From positions 90,065,656-90,129,655 of the forward strand of contig OW121847.1 of the NCBI GenBank assembly GCA_933228895.1: DNA of 64,000 bases, given 5' to 3'. The notes under the pieces are model-generated. The model was not told the origin of the DNA. It searched no databases and saw only the letters and a list, made by a program, of their open reading frames with translations. The DNA is from Platycnemis pennipes (taxonomy: Eukaryota > Arthropoda > Insecta > Odonata > Platycnemididae). Of this stretch, positions 13,241 to 25,129 are shown in pieces (the first letter of the stretch is position 1; the number at the start of each line of letters is the position of its first letter). Position numbers and translations under genes: made by a program.

Positions 13241-13800
13241 TATGCGTTAAAGAGAGACGAGACATAACGAGAGGGACGGGGGATGACAGGAAACTAAAAC
13301 ATTCCACAGACCTGCATCTCTCATTCGGGAGAGGGTTAACGAGGTCGCGCGAAGTTTACACCGGGAGAGGACGACCGAATTTTCACTTCGCTCTCCGGCA
13401 ACACGAGGGAAATTGAATCACCGCCAACTTCAAACGACAGTGAGAGAGCGCGAACAACGGGCGAGGACTCCGCACGTCACCCCTGACGTTATCGGGGCCT
13501 TCGAAACGAGACCCTTGAACATCACACGCTAACGTCGACGGGGACAAGAAATTACCTAATTGGTTATAATACCTGCGGTCCACGCTAATCAAATTCCATT
13601 ACGAGGGTGGGGGGTAGGCGGGTCCATAATTCACGGGCGTGCGTAATTTTCTCCCGGGGACGAAGAGGACGCCCAACGTCGACTCGCCTCGCGGCCCACT
13701 CTCGCATCCACTTCCTTCTCCGGCTCACGCAGCCTCGTTTTAATACGTTCTCGTTAAATTTTAATATGAAAAAATGGCGAGCGGAACACCAACTCTCCGC
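13240..13800. promoter_or_regulatory. CpG-rich block
   Basis: GC-rich, CpG-dense sequence (for example GGTCGCGCGAAG near 13342 and GTCGACTCGCCTCGCGGCCC near 13679). No coding motif is visible. A second G-rich patch follows at 13890-14170 after an AT-microsatellite gap (ATATATATATGCATG near 13843). It is a candidate regulatory island. Confidence 0.4.
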
Positions 13801-14344
13801 CACCAACTAACACCCATGCCCTCGCCTCTTACATAAAAAATATATATATGCATGTAAAATACGTGCATGTATATAAGTATTTTTTTCGATCCCCCCCTGC
13901 CTCCTTCCCCCATTAACGAGTAGGAGTATCTTGACTTCCAGGGAGACTCAGGGGTTGAGAAGGGAGAGGGGTGTGGGTTGGTTTTTTTTGGGAGCGAAAG
14001 GGGAGTGTTGGGGAATGGGGGGTTAGAAGGGTCGAGGGAGAGGTGGAAAACAAGGGAGCTGCAATTACGGTCTGCCTCATTTGTATTCCCACACTCCCGC
14101 CAGATGCCGCGGCTCGTTCTGCTGCCGACGGAGCGGGAGAGTCACGCTCGACTCACGCCACCGACTTAGAAGGGTACTGCTCCCTTTACGGATTGAATGG
14201 GCCCCCTGCACTGCATGGGCTTTTTGGGGGAATTTTTCCCAAGGCATCCTTCCCCGTCCTTGCGTTCCGAAAAAATATCTTATAGACGCCCGATTTCCTT
14301 GGTGTTCAGGACCATTCTGTACTAGATGAATTATTGTTTTTAAA

Positions 14345-14420
14345 CGCTGGACCTTTCCCTTCCATTCCCATCCTTGTACCTTTTGCTTAATCCACTTAGG
14401 TTATGCCCTGCCCTGACATC
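14345..14420 (+). repeat. SINE family A 3' module, isolated
   Basis: CATTCCCATCCTTGTACC near 14365, followed by a T-rich stretch, matches the 3' module of the family A SINEs at 40390-40705 and 60927-61235. Similarity fades after about 40 bases and the body is not visible upstream, so this would be a decayed 3' end. Confidence 0.35.
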
Positions 14421-14989
14421 TAACTATCATAACCTTAATCATTATGCGAACTTCTCCAATCCAGGCCCTAGATCCGAAGCCGCAACCTTTTGGTTGCCTG
14501 GACAACGCTTCAATGACCAAAAATGGTCGGGTGGTGTGACCAATCAATTTAGGATACTGAAGCTATACTTCAACAATGTTGTCTCGGATCGGTATCTACT
14601 CTCTGGCTGACAATCCTCAACCATGGTGTGGAATCTGAAGGTCGATCTGTTTTTAGAAGGAAGAGCTCACGAAGCACTAAGTCCATCGGCGTTTGAAATT
14701 CAAGCATCTGCGATAGACATGGCCAATATAGAAATAGACTGTGAATGTATTCATGGAGAGAGCTTTATTGGAGCTGATATTTTAATGGAATTTGTAGGCG
14801 TGGAAACGGAAATACGCTGAATACTGGGAAACTGGATTTTTTTAATTGTTATTTGAGTGATGACAAAAAAATAACCCAGGGAGTGAAGATAACGGGTGCG
14901 CGACTGTTATACAGTCCATCATAATGAGGCAAGACACTAATAAAAGCCCTCGGATGTTGCCATTTCAAACATTTTACCTTCCTTCATGC

Positions 14990-15065
14990 ATTGTGCTCTT
15001 GATAATGAACTGAAGAAACTGAAACCGGTCGAGTAATAATGATAATAATTGTGCTGAATATGATA
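14990..15065 (+). repeat. Retroelement-end-like motif (GAAACCGGTCGAGTAATAA)
   Basis: The string TTGATAATGAACTGAAG, then GAAACCGGTCGAGTAATAA and a short ATAATAATT run, resembles the repeated 'cgaaacgtt/gaaaccggt' blocks found at the ends of some retroelements, including Penelope-like ones. No coding sequence of such an element accompanies it. The assignment is tentative and from memory. Confidence 0.3.
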
Positions 15066-15574
15066 AAGTTTATTTAATTTTAGAGTAGAAACATTTAACA
15101 TTATTTTTGCCTTCCATACCTTAACTCGCGGTGTTATGGCTCGATCAGTTTATCAATTCGTATGAAATCGAGAAAGCTACCTTTTCTAAGAGGAGGTATA
15201 TGTATGTGTAGAAGAGCCTTCCAGTAGAAATTTAAGCGCTTTTCCAAATTCAAGGACAGGAAACATGTCCCAAATTTCATGTATTACGCGATCAACATGA
15301 TGCAAAACTTGCAAGCACCTCACCGAGGCAGTCCAACATGAATCACGATTCTATATAACTTGAACAGCATGCCTTCCTCCGATCAGCTCCAGATGTTTTA
15401 CCTTAAAACATTTCACCATTCTCAGAAATGGAGAAAACTACGTTTTCCAATGGCAAGTGGGTACGTCAAAAAGGACTCTCCAGTAGGAATGAAAGAGAAC
15501 CCATCCAAATTTTTTCTCATTGGCAGATGATTGGTTGAAAAAGGACTTAACAGCAAAAATAAACACAAACTGCT

Positions 15575-15885
15575 AAATTGCAGTGGTAGACTTGGGTTTT
15601 TAGGCAGCCCAATGGCTAAGCATATATCACACCGTTTAGCCTAAGAACTCAATCCCAAGACAAGCACAACATCCATCCCCCTGAGCGAGGGGGGGAGAAG
15701 GGAGGGGTTGTATTTTGTGCTTGAGAATAGAATGTTGTGTTAGATTTGAGAACTTAGGTTAGACGATGAGACCTTAGCCGTTGGAGAACCTATAAAACCA
15801 AAGACTTGTACCACTTGAACCTACGATTCTTGAGTTGCAAGGACGACCACGCTACCGACCTAGCTACTCCGGCTCTCTTCTATAT
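15575..15885 (-). repeat. tRNA-derived SINE with foldback body
   Basis: Read on the minus strand, 15880-15785 has a tRNA-like head: an A-box-like TAGCTAGGTCGGTAGC followed by a B-box-like GTAGGTTCAAG. Downstream of this the body folds on itself. The arm 15614-15681 is an imperfect reverse complement of 15703-15779, sharing TTGTGCTTG, a GATT.GAG..CTTAGG.TA block and CTTAGCC, around a G-rich centre. The head shows polymerase III ancestry. The foldback could be two copies joined head to head or a rearrangement. Confidence 0.5.
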
Positions 15886-16650
15886 CAGGAGGTTAGAGTG
15901 AACTGCAGGAAGCATCGCAGCTGATTTGAGAAGCCAGCGGCCATATTGGTAGGCACGAAAATACGGGTTTGCTACTCGCGACACTCGAGCGGATAAAGGT
16001 GTTTTTGAACGCACTAAAACTTAGAATGTTAAGATGAATAATGGACTGCATTTTCAAAATTCGTAAAGGAAATAGGAAAGCACGAAAACACACAAACGAG
16101 CGCCAAATATGTAGATTAAATAGGTTAAATTTTAACCAGTTTTAGGAATAAAATTAACTCCCCAAGGGAATCAAATGCACTATTGCGTCACTTTAATAGC
16201 CTTAGAGAGATGAGCTGACGACACTGTGATGGAAATTGAGAACGATTTCATTGTTATTGAAGTGTTAATGAACATGCAGTCTCCATAAGAGGCCGAATAA
16301 AATGCAATGTTTCTTACCGAAGGCTTAATCCTTCCCAAGAACCCCCAATATATTCTATCAGTAGGATTTCGCAGGTTTTTCACACCCCCCGTCCTGTGTC
16401 GGTGTTTTACTGCAGTGGGTTTTTTCGTAAAGGATGTAAGTATAATATCCCTCACGTTTTACCCACAGTTGTAAATACTTTCACAGACCATAATATATTT
16501 GTTGATTAATGTTTACGTATTGTGTACATAGGTATTTCTTTTTGTTCATTTATCATTCTTTAATTCCTTGAAGTATATCCTTTTAAGTTTTTTTAACCTA
16601 ACACTGTAATTGTTTTAAGTAATGACAATTATATGTTTTATACATTTGTT

Positions 16651-16724
16651 TTGACGAGGGGGTAGATGACAGAAGGGACAGTTTTGTCTCAATATCGCCC
16701 CAATAAAGACCTTTTATTATAATT
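16651..16724 (+). mobile_element. Non-LTR element 3' tail
   Basis: TTGACGAGGGGGTAGATGA leads into CGCCCCAATAAAGACCTTTT and ATTATAATTATT. This ordering (GACGAGGGG, 'cccaataaagatc', then a TTAT-type short repeat) recurs in opposite orientation at 35740-35825. Two independent copies ending in the same AATAAAGA(C/T) plus TTAT run is the signature of a LINE or SINE 3' end. No upstream coding part was recognised; about 160 bases of T-rich sequence before it may be 3' untranslated region. Confidence 0.5.
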
Positions 16725-16859
16725 ATTTTGGCATCATTGTCACCCATAGGCTAGGATGGCAATGCCTCCTCCAGTACATTCTAATCTCCATGCTCTAAAT
16801 CATTAAAAAAAAAATACATTTCCCAATTCGAAGCGAGTACTTCCCCGCAGGTATACCCA

Positions 16860-17500
16860 GGACGTCCCGGGGCGGTGGGGCGAGTGGATCGCTGGTTGGG
16901 GGTGGAGGGGGAGAATGCTGGGGGGGGGGGAGGTTGTGGGGAGGGTGGCGGGGGAGGGTTTATTCCAATTAGCCGCCGCCCAGCACGAGGGAGGCCGTGT
17001 TTACACGCCCTCTCCGCGGTTGAAGCCAGGCGCGAAATCCGTCCATTCGAAATGAGGAGGGAGGGGTGGGGCTGGGGGGGAGGTGGGCGCCAGGTTGGGA
17101 GGGAGGGGATTGTGGGGGGAGAGGGAGGAAGGGGGGTCGTTGCGTTCCATCTGGCACTGACGGTTACCGTTCGACCCCTCCAAACCCTTTTTTTTCTTCT
17201 CCCCAAGCCCATCTTTTTTTTATTTCCTTTCCCGCCGATTGGGTTCCTTTCTCGCGAGTAGGAAGGATACTAGAGTGAGAGAGGTTCGCGGCGTCAACCC
17301 CCCCGCCCCGCCGGCGATGTTCGAGGCACGGGCGTCGCCCGAGTCGAGAGATGCGGATTCGTTAAACCCGGCGCGTTCCCACGCACTGGCGGCTTGTCAC
17401 TTACGTACACACACCCTGGAACCGGGTTCCCGGTGCCGAGCAGGGGAAAGAAAGTCTTTCCAACAAGCCTCGCTCCCCACCACCCACGCCGAGTGATTAG
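16860..17500. promoter_or_regulatory. GC/CpG-rich block with G-runs
   Basis: The left half is strongly G-rich (an 11-G run at 16920-16930 and many GGGG groups, so G-quadruplex capable). The right half is CpG-rich with CGCCCGAGTCGAGAGATGCG near 17335. Frames up to 150 codons exist on both strands and read as low-complexity Pro- or Gly-rich sequence without domains. A regulatory role is inferred only. Confidence 0.45.
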
Positions 17501-17769
17501 CGACTTTGAAGGGTGTTCAGGAGGGGAAGGGAAAGTGTGAATTTCCACACCACTCGCGATTGACATCAGCATCCGGAGATTACGAACGGGCGGAAAAAAA
17601 GAAGAGACTCTTTTGTTCCAGCTTCGGTCGTAGGGCGGAGCGGAGAGAGATTCTGATTCGTTTAGAAGCCTACCTCGATACACGCAAAGGAATCTCATTC
17701 CAACAATCCGGTTGAGAGCGGGAAATTTTTTGCCCATATATTCAATCAACTTTTCTAAGAATGAGGGAA

Positions 17770-18306
17770 ATGGGGTCGTTTACCATATTTTTTTTATTGC
17801 CGAATCTGATAGAGTTTGTAAAATAAAAGGACCCGTATTTTTCCGTTTTCTGATCCGACAATTATTTCCCGAGTTATAAGCGGCGAAAAACTGATGTTTT
17901 TAACCCTTTCGGAAAAGTGGGTGTGGTGTAACCTCTGACGTATATCGACTTCGTCCAATCACAACTGAGCCCGCGAAGCTGCTTCGCCTTATCGCAAAGG
18001 GGGAGACACAGCTGACTCGGCCAATGGGAGCGATTTCGACAGCATCTGTGAGAGCAGACCTTCCGAGAACCCCCCTCCACTCCCTTCCCCCTCCCCTGAA
18101 AGCAGTCAAGGACGGGAGGAAAATGACGTCAATGTTATCACAGCAGCATTTTCGGTGGGCGTCACCTTTTGCTTATTTTAATTTTTGATTTATGAGTGAA
18201 TAGTTGTGGTTAGAAGATTAATTTTTTCACTAAAATTCGTTTTTTGTTTCCATCTAACGATTTCGGGTACAAAATTGCGATTTCGGTTCCGAGTAAACGC
18301 CCCCAT
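17770..18306. mobile_element. Possible MITE with short terminal inverted repeats
   Basis: The left end ATGGGGTCGTTTAC (17770-17783) and the right end GTAAACGCCCCCAT (18293-18306) are inverted copies with one mismatch, 537 bases outer to outer. The first 48 bases recur at 37294-37342 with three differences, which supports a dispersed repeat. I could not find a convincing target-site duplication, so the boundaries and class remain uncertain. Confidence 0.45.
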
Positions 18307-18475
18307 TCTCCGCTGTGATTAAAGCACCAAAATCCCGGGTTAGCAGAAAGGATATTCATGGTGGTGATGGAAGGTTTTAAGGAAATATTTCAGGATTTAA
18401 GGTGGTCTTCCATATAGAAGTTTCTTACTCAATTCGTAGAATCAAAATTGACTTAAACCCATTATTATTAAAAAC

Positions 18476-18846
18476 TAGGGATGGGTCGGTTCCACTTTTT
18501 TTCGGTTCCGGTTCCGGTTCGGTTCTTAACTTCGGTTCTCGGTTCCGATTCTCGGTTCCGGTTCTTAATTTACCACTTACTTTGCATTGCTCAATGGTAA
18601 GATAAGGTAATCAATAATCATTTTCAGAGACTGAATTAGAATAATTCGCGACTTTGAAGCATCTAAGTACACTATTTCACCAGGTTTTAATGTGAAGCCT
18701 CCACTTTCGGAGTGTGAGTAGGTTTCAAAGTGGTTTTCGCGCCAATTATTTCGGTGCCGATTATTTTTGGCCTCGGTTCCGGTTCCGGTTCTAAGCTCAA
18801 GAACCGGTGGAACCGAGAACCGAAGAACCGAACCGACCCATCCCTA
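18476..18846. mobile_element. hAT-type MITE with perfect 8-bp target duplication
   Basis: A 371-bp element. The left end TAGGGATGGGTCGGTTC (18476-18492) is exactly repeated in inverted orientation at the right end (18830-18846). It is flanked on both sides by the identical octamer TTAAAAAC (18468-18475 and 18847-18854). An 8-bp target duplication and a terminal repeat beginning T/CAGGG are the standard hallmarks of the hAT superfamily. Inside both ends are clusters of CGGTTC/GGTTCC repeats, like the subterminal transposase-binding repeats of hAT elements. There is no transposase frame, so it is non-autonomous. The intact duplication and terminal repeats suggest it is younger than the LINE remnants around it. 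Confidence 0.88.
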
Positions 18847-19894
18847 TTAAAAACCTTTAGTTTTTGCATTTTTGTTTCGAGATGCTTTTCATCTAAAGTT
18901 TCATGTACCGTCCGCATTTCAAATAAGCAGTCTTTTTACAATAACATCTACTTAATTCTCTTCCTCTTCACAACGACCCATATCCACTACCTTCAAATGT
19001 ATATAATTCCTGAGTATTTCCACCTCTTTCATAACGAATGACAACATCTTTTCTCATTTCACACTTTCTGCTAATTACTCTCATTTTTCACTACGCGTAC
19101 TTATCTCGTGTTATGCAGCTTTTTATATATTACACCACGTATTGGTAGTACTACAGTACTGAAAATGTTTCTGTTACATCCTAAATCATTAATCTGCATT
19201 ATCGGCATCGGAAAAAGAGCGATAACTCTCTATAACTTTCTAAGCTCGTCAATGCCCTCACCGAAACGGAAAAACTTTGGAGAGCATTCTTTTCGAAGTT
19301 ACTTAATAATATTTCATCAATATTCTTAGGAAAATGTTTACCTTTTATTTAAAACACTAATGCACATTACATGACTTTTCAACTACACATAGGTGCGGAC
19401 CCTCCAGGTTAATTCTCGTTTTAGATTGTTGCGTATTTCTAGTTCTAGCCAACTACTACCAAATAATTTGTGCAATAATTTTATAATATTTTTCAAACCT
19501 TTGAAGAGTTCTACGTATATCGCCTATTAGATTTTTTTAGATTTATAATCGTAGAACAATTAAAATCAACATTATTACATTATTGATGGAATCTCACTCC
19601 GGCACTCGGAATGAACAAATTACGGAAAGCTATAATACTGAAGAAGATAAATGAATTACCTTGAAATATTCGTAATTATTTCGTTACACTGTACTTTGAA
19701 TGGCTAAAATTCCAGGTCGATTGAAAGTTACCAAAACAAGGAATAGAGTAGCATTAACGGTTTAGCAATCGTTGTCCTACTATAACGGGTAGATTTCATT
19801 TCAATTTTAGCAACGATTACTAGTAATCGAATTTAACTTGCAGTACGAGAGTAATTAATTTTTTTGGGAAGTTGAATTGTGATGAAAAGAGAGC

Positions 19895-19985
19895 AGGGCA
19901 GAGCAGACCCTTCCATTCCTATGCTTTCACCTGTCCTCCCGGTCTGAAGCGCCTATTAGTGCGGAAACAGACTTGAAAACACCCA
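19895..19985 (+). repeat. SINE family A 3' module, isolated
   Basis: CTTCCATTCCTATGC and then GGTCTGAAGCGCCTATTAG and GCGGAAACAGACTTGAAAAC align with the 3' modules at 40620-40695 and 61150-61230 (TCTGAA.CGCCTTT.A...CAGACTTG.AA). The rest of the SINE is missing. It is either a 5'-truncated insertion or a separate element sharing the same 3' end. Confidence 0.5.
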
Positions 19986-20239
19986 TGTGATGAAAAATTC
20001 AGAAATGTGACTACAAGGGTGTGGACTCTTATATATATGTACTTGCCGAACGAAATGATTCCCAAATTATTTATCACGAATGTGGTTAAAAATGTTCATC
20101 AGCCCACTAACAATAAGATACTTTTGCCTAATATTTGAGGATGGATAGTAAGGCTCAGAAAGAACGAATGGGAATCCAATGTGACAACAGGCGAATAAAC
20201 CACCTTGCTTAATCTATTCAATTAGGAGCACGGAAAGGA

Positions 20240-20860
20240 GGTACGTTCAGATGATTGCGAACAAAAAAAAGAGTAACACACGAGGTTTTCCGGTGGGAGG
20301 ACATGGATTGCGAGGGAAACGAAACATCCAACGGGCGGAATATGCAACACGTCCAATCTGTCCCGCCCGCGCGGTACAAACATTGACTCTTCTCTTCAGC
20401 GAGAGAGAGAGAGAGGGAGAGCTGCAGAGAAAGAGGGAAGAACCGAGCCAGCCGCTCCACTAGCATATTCACGAGAGGACCAGTTTCCCTTTCCTTTGCT
20501 ACCCCTCCCGCACCAACCACCACCCCTCCCTCACCACCCAACCGTCCTCCGCCTCTCACTTCACGCCCCAGAAAATCTTGAGACGGGGAAGACGGTGTTT
20601 GTCCGACTCGCTTACACGGCCCACGAGAATTTGCGTCTCGGGGTAAGGGAGGGGGTGGAGTCAAAAAGGGCGAGGGTAGTGCGGGGGGAGGGGGAGTCCG
20701 AATTCCCGAGGCGAGCGCGGGTGAAACCTCCCGACTGGAAAACGGCTCAATTCAGCACCAAGTGGGGCCCAACGAAACCTGTGTTGGGGTGCTAGGAGAG
20801 ATGCAAGTTCCCGGAGTTCGTGTGACATCTTCGCGCGAGCAGAAAATTTGACTCGACTGC
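20240..20860. promoter_or_regulatory. GC/CpG-rich block
   Basis: CpG-rich sequence with a GA microsatellite near 20399-20415 and a C/A-rich to G-rich transition (GTCCCGCCCGCGCGGTAC near 20359). Open frames lie on both strands and lack domains. It is one of the recurring islands of the window. Confidence 0.4.
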
Positions 20861-20869
20861 ACTTACACT

Positions 20870-22495
20870 CCATGGATGGCGGGAGCCGTAGTTTGACTTT
20901 AAGAATGACGAAACCCACCAGAAACATTCAAATGCCTCAATTTTAATGCATCACCCGTTCCATCGATCAATTTTTATTTGATCAGCGAGTCTAGCCAAGC
21001 ATTAAAATCATGGATTCGGTGTACGATTATATGACACGAGAAGATTAAACCTATGCCATTCGCAAAACAAGGCTAAACCAACATAGATTTGGCGCGTGCA
21101 TTATCCTTGCGCGTCAGAGAAAGCACTTACTTTGGGAAGAATAATTTCAGGAATACAAAGGGCGAGGGATATTATTGTAGTATTTTTTCAATTTTTCCAC
21201 CTACATATGCGACTTTTCCAAACGGCGTAATTACTGCAAGAGTAGTAGTAACTCATCCAAATGAGTATTCAAAATGTTTCCATTTCTGTACCGTACTGTT
21301 CCGAAAAAATCAGATATTGAATAAAGCTCCGCACACTCTGATGTGTTAGAAGTTCGAATTTCTAAGACATGATGAGGAACCTACTTTTTTGTGCCACTTT
21401 GGGCGAACCCTCTGCAAGGCTCCGGAAATCTATCCTCGTTGCCGCACCGCCACAAACCCACATTCCTATTACACATTTTACCCTCCGTATTACACTGCTC
21501 AGGAAGAGGAAAATTTTACCGTTACCCGATAAAATCTTCATACACGATGCTCAAACATTCACTGAAACTTCGATAAAAATTCAAAAAATACCCGTTTTCA
21601 AGTAACCGAGAACCTCAAATTATTTTTTAACCTCAAAATCACAAAATATATATTTATATAAAACTAATTTTTCCCGCAAGTTTCAACAGGCCTTTTCTCT
21701 TATCCCTCTGCACACTTTATGACTCAAAGTAAAAAAAACGGCGTCTAAACGTATCATAAAGCCGACTACCGCAGCCGCTCTTTTGAAATTTTTGCTGTGC
21801 TAATGCTATGGAAGAAAGTTTTAGTTCGGAAACGTTGTGGAGAAAGTCAAACGAGAAAATTATAAAAAGTTGGTAAGAATATCATAAGCTCTATTTTTTC
21901 ACTTGATTCGTTACTCATTCTAATCCTCTCGGGAGGAACAGCTTTCAATGAATAGAAAATAATAGCACGTACTCTCGGGGGATATTATTCATTCCATTTT
22001 CCCTTGCATGATTCGCAATCATAGTAAAAGAAAACGCCCGTAAACAAAGGTTTCCCTGGATCGTGGGTGCACTTATGTTCTTCGAAATAAACCCCTTCGC
22101 GGAAGGATCTCAGTGTAAACATGAAGACGTTGTTACACACTCTCGCTGCTTTCCCTTCGCTAATGGTATCTCCGCTAATAGATAACTCAATCCGCCTTGC
22201 AATGAGGGAAACCTATGAATGGAGTGACAGAATGTGACTTGCTTATTTAAATACGCGAAGCGAAAATTTTCTACAGTGTAGTGGAACTCGCTGCGTCACA
22301 AACTGTTCAGAGCAAGTAAATACAATTAATAAGGGAAAACGCTTAGGGTTACACTCCAACACATACTCGAACATTGCAACTGCACGAGTTTGAGGCATTT
22401 CTGGCGGATGCTACGGAGAATGAAATGACTAACTCAGACTTCGGAATTTTGGTAAATGTAACTTTATCGTTAGAATCAACAACAACGACCTAATC
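20870..22495. other. No recognisable genes
   Basis: AT-rich sequence. I see no family motif, no tRNA-like head and no match to other repeats in the window. Confidence 0.45.
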
Positions 22496-22499
22496 ACGA

Positions 22500-22985
22500 A
22501 GGTATTTTTAATTTATTTGAGCTTGAAAATTTAATTTTACAATGATCTAAGAGTTTAACATGGAGCGTTGCACTATATGGGGCGGAAACGTAGGCTTTGC
22601 GAAAGGAAGATGAAAATAGACTTAGGGCTTTTGAAATGTGGGTGTGGAGAAGGATGGAGAAAATAAAGTGGGTCGAAAGGAAAACGAACGATGAAGTGCT
22701 GGAATTGGTAGGAGAGGAAAGAAATTTGATAGATGAAATTAGGAGAAGGCAGAAGGTGTGGATGGAAAAGGTAATAAAAGGGGATGGTGTTTTAAAGGAG
22801 GTCATTGAGGGAAGAGCGTTGGGTAAGCGGGGAAGAGGGAGGATAAGAACGGGTAGCTTGGATGGAATGATAGGTGGCAGGAGGTATGAGGGGCTGAAGA
22901 GGGAAATCGTGTGAAATTTAGGGGGTGGGAAGAATTAAATGTCCATTTAAACCTACCTTCACCGGTAGAATACTTATAATAATAA
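22500..22985 (+). mobile_element. RTE-type LINE 3' end, well-preserved remnant
   Basis: One frame reads almost continuously through the RTE polymerase C-terminus. It has KSLTWSVALYGAET near 22550, one stop (22591-22593), then ALRKEDENRLRAFEMWVWRR, KWVERKTNDEVLELVGEE, VIKGDGVLKEVIEGRALGK, RGRGRIRTG and RRYEGLKREIV before a stop. This is the YGSET, AFEMW..RRM, VTNEEVL, GHV.RGDGLLKEVIEGR, RGRGRPR order seen in the family. The non-coding tail ends in CTTATAATAATAATG near 22973, a typical short-repeat 3' end. It is truncated on the 5' side and has lost the catalytic domain. It is the best-preserved RTE copy in the window, diverged from that at 4470, so probably a different subfamily. Confidence 0.85.
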
Positions 22986-22989
22986 TGCA

Positions 22990-24550
22990 TGTACAATGAT
23001 TTTGAAAAGAGTGCGATAAAATAATTACTTTCCCAACGAAATCTTCGGCGGCCTACTCCATTGATAAAAACCACTCACTTGAAAACACCTTCGTTAATAA
23101 CGCTTGTTTTTCGTATACTATTAAGGTTTGTTCTCGGTCGGTTTCATTATAAAATGGTGTTTATTTATTTGTTTATGATATAAAAAGAATTCAAAGCGCT
23201 AATTTTGTAGTAAAAAGTAACAACACGTCATAAAAACAAAGTGCTGACATTGCCGTAATTACTTCGTAATTACGCTTTCCCTTTGAAATCTTTTTTCCTT
23301 GACATTTGCAAAATTAAATTTTCTCTCACAAATTTTATTTTTCTCTTTCATTCTAAGAAAATCATGTTTTTTCTTTGAGGAGTCTCTAATGTTTAGAATA
23401 TGAAACATAATATAAACATACAAGACTAAAAATCACTTCGTATGCATTATTTGTGGATTGCATTCTTTTAAAATTACAAGCATCTCGTTATTACGTCATC
23501 AGAAGAAAAGTATGCAGAAAAACAAAAAACACATGGAAATAGCACAACAAACAGTTGATTAGCAAATATAATTCGAATCCCTAAACAAAAGCTTGTTCTT
23601 ATGAAATCAAAGAGTGGCTGGGAGCTGAGCCCAAGAGAGTAGCGTACTTACGGAACGAAAATTTTATTCGGATGAGAGAGATCTTTGAGATAGTTTGTTG
23701 ACGGATTCACTTCACGGAATGGCGAAATGATTAAAACAAAACCCAAATTTGGTTTACATTCCACTATAAAGGTCAAAAATCCTTTTTAAAAAATTGAATG
23801 AGCTGACTTTTGATTTAGTCAGAGAATCTTTGTGCAGCCTGAGTGGCTTCTTGACTTATATCCCAGTAATTTCATCTAATCTATTATTAAGATTATTAAT
23901 TTTTCATTTTTAATGCACCCATGATACCGCATTGTACTCAGTAATATTTAGGTACGTTGCCCAAAATATTCAATACTTGCGCATAAACAGCAAAGGAAAA
24001 ATCGATAGTTATTCGAACACAAGATTTGGAATGAAATTCAATTCAGCGAATAACTGAAAGCAAAGAGTTGTATCTTATAGCCTTATAAAATGGGGGAAAA
24101 CTAACGAAATTAAGTTTTATTGACATTTTGAGGGCAAAACCTCAAATATAGCACCGTTATATGTTACATGAAAACAGTACCTACGTCATTACTCAGGTTC
24201 TGAGTCAACTGCTCGACATGTTCCTGCCAACAGACGAGACAAGAATTGTTCTCTCCGTTCGAATAACTATAACCATCTTCAACATAAACTAAACTACCAT
24301 CCCAATCCCTCTCATCAACCGTGAGACATTTCCAGCGCTTTCCTAGAAATTTTTAACGAAACGCGAGGCATTCCTTTTGAATTTCGCTCAAACAAATACC
24401 TGCATCAATTTTCCGCTACACTACTGTGCGGTCGGAAAATGTGGATGCGATGTCTACAGAGAAGGGAGGTGGGTGTATACATTCGAGGAGTGGGACTGGA
24501 GAAAACATGGAGAGTCGGTTTAGGATACAAAGGAAAGGTAAATAAGAAGA
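22990..24550. other. AT-rich, no recognisable genes
   Basis: No coding motif or repeat match recognised. Composition is strongly AT-rich throughout except for a short patch near 24200-24540. Confidence 0.5.
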
Positions 24551-24551
24551 T

Positions 24552-24730
24552 TTGGGGAATGTAAATAAACATTTCCGGAAGGGCCCTTGCCAGGAGAAAA
24601 AACGTTTCAGCACTGAAAACTGTGTGGATTTTGAGGTAATCGTATGGAAAAAATACATTTACCACAGCATCTGTCCAAATAAAAGTTTTCACTGTGATAA
24701 GAATACCACGCGGGCAGAAAAATCCTTTTA
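24552..24730 (+). repeat. SINE body copy, inverted relative to 25483-25658
   Basis: About 175 bases match the reverse complement of 25483-25658 along their whole length. Shared blocks include AATAAACATTT, CGGAAGGGCCCTTGCC, GAGGTAATCGTATGGAAAAA and AAAGTTTTCACTGTGATAAG. The tRNA-like head present in the other copy is absent here. The sequence upstream (24420-24550) is unrelated, so this is a truncated copy. Confidence 0.65.
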
Positions 24731-25129
24731 CTTCAGTCGGAGTACTTGCAAGCAAAAATTTTCTCCATGAATGAAACTGATCTTAAATGAAGTCACTCCA
24801 CGGAATGTAATTTGAATCGGCGTAGAATGAACTTTACAATACGTACGCTATTGTATATATTCGCTAAATATTACGCAATACTCCGCCTATGAATCAAATG
24901 CTGTAAGTCATGGCTCATCATTAGGATGTAATAATTGATCACGAGAAAACTTTTACCTTCATAACGTCTGAGAAACTTGGGAATAGGAATTAATAGGTAA
25001 CCAGGGTTGCAGAGTAAGAAATTTTTGCTCGCAAAAATATTCACTTCATTCCCGTATCAACTAACTTCTTGATATTTGCATGATTATTTACGTTCACATT
25101 CTTTACTACTTGCTCTTTATATCACAGCC

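Noticed and set aside
14623..14820. 65-codon acidic frame as a small gene
   Set aside because: Length is within chance for this DNA, with no homologue recognised and no signals around it.
16781..17749. Pro-rich and Gly-rich frames of 143 and 151 codons
   Set aside because: They follow G-rich or C-rich composition, overlap on opposite strands and have no motif.
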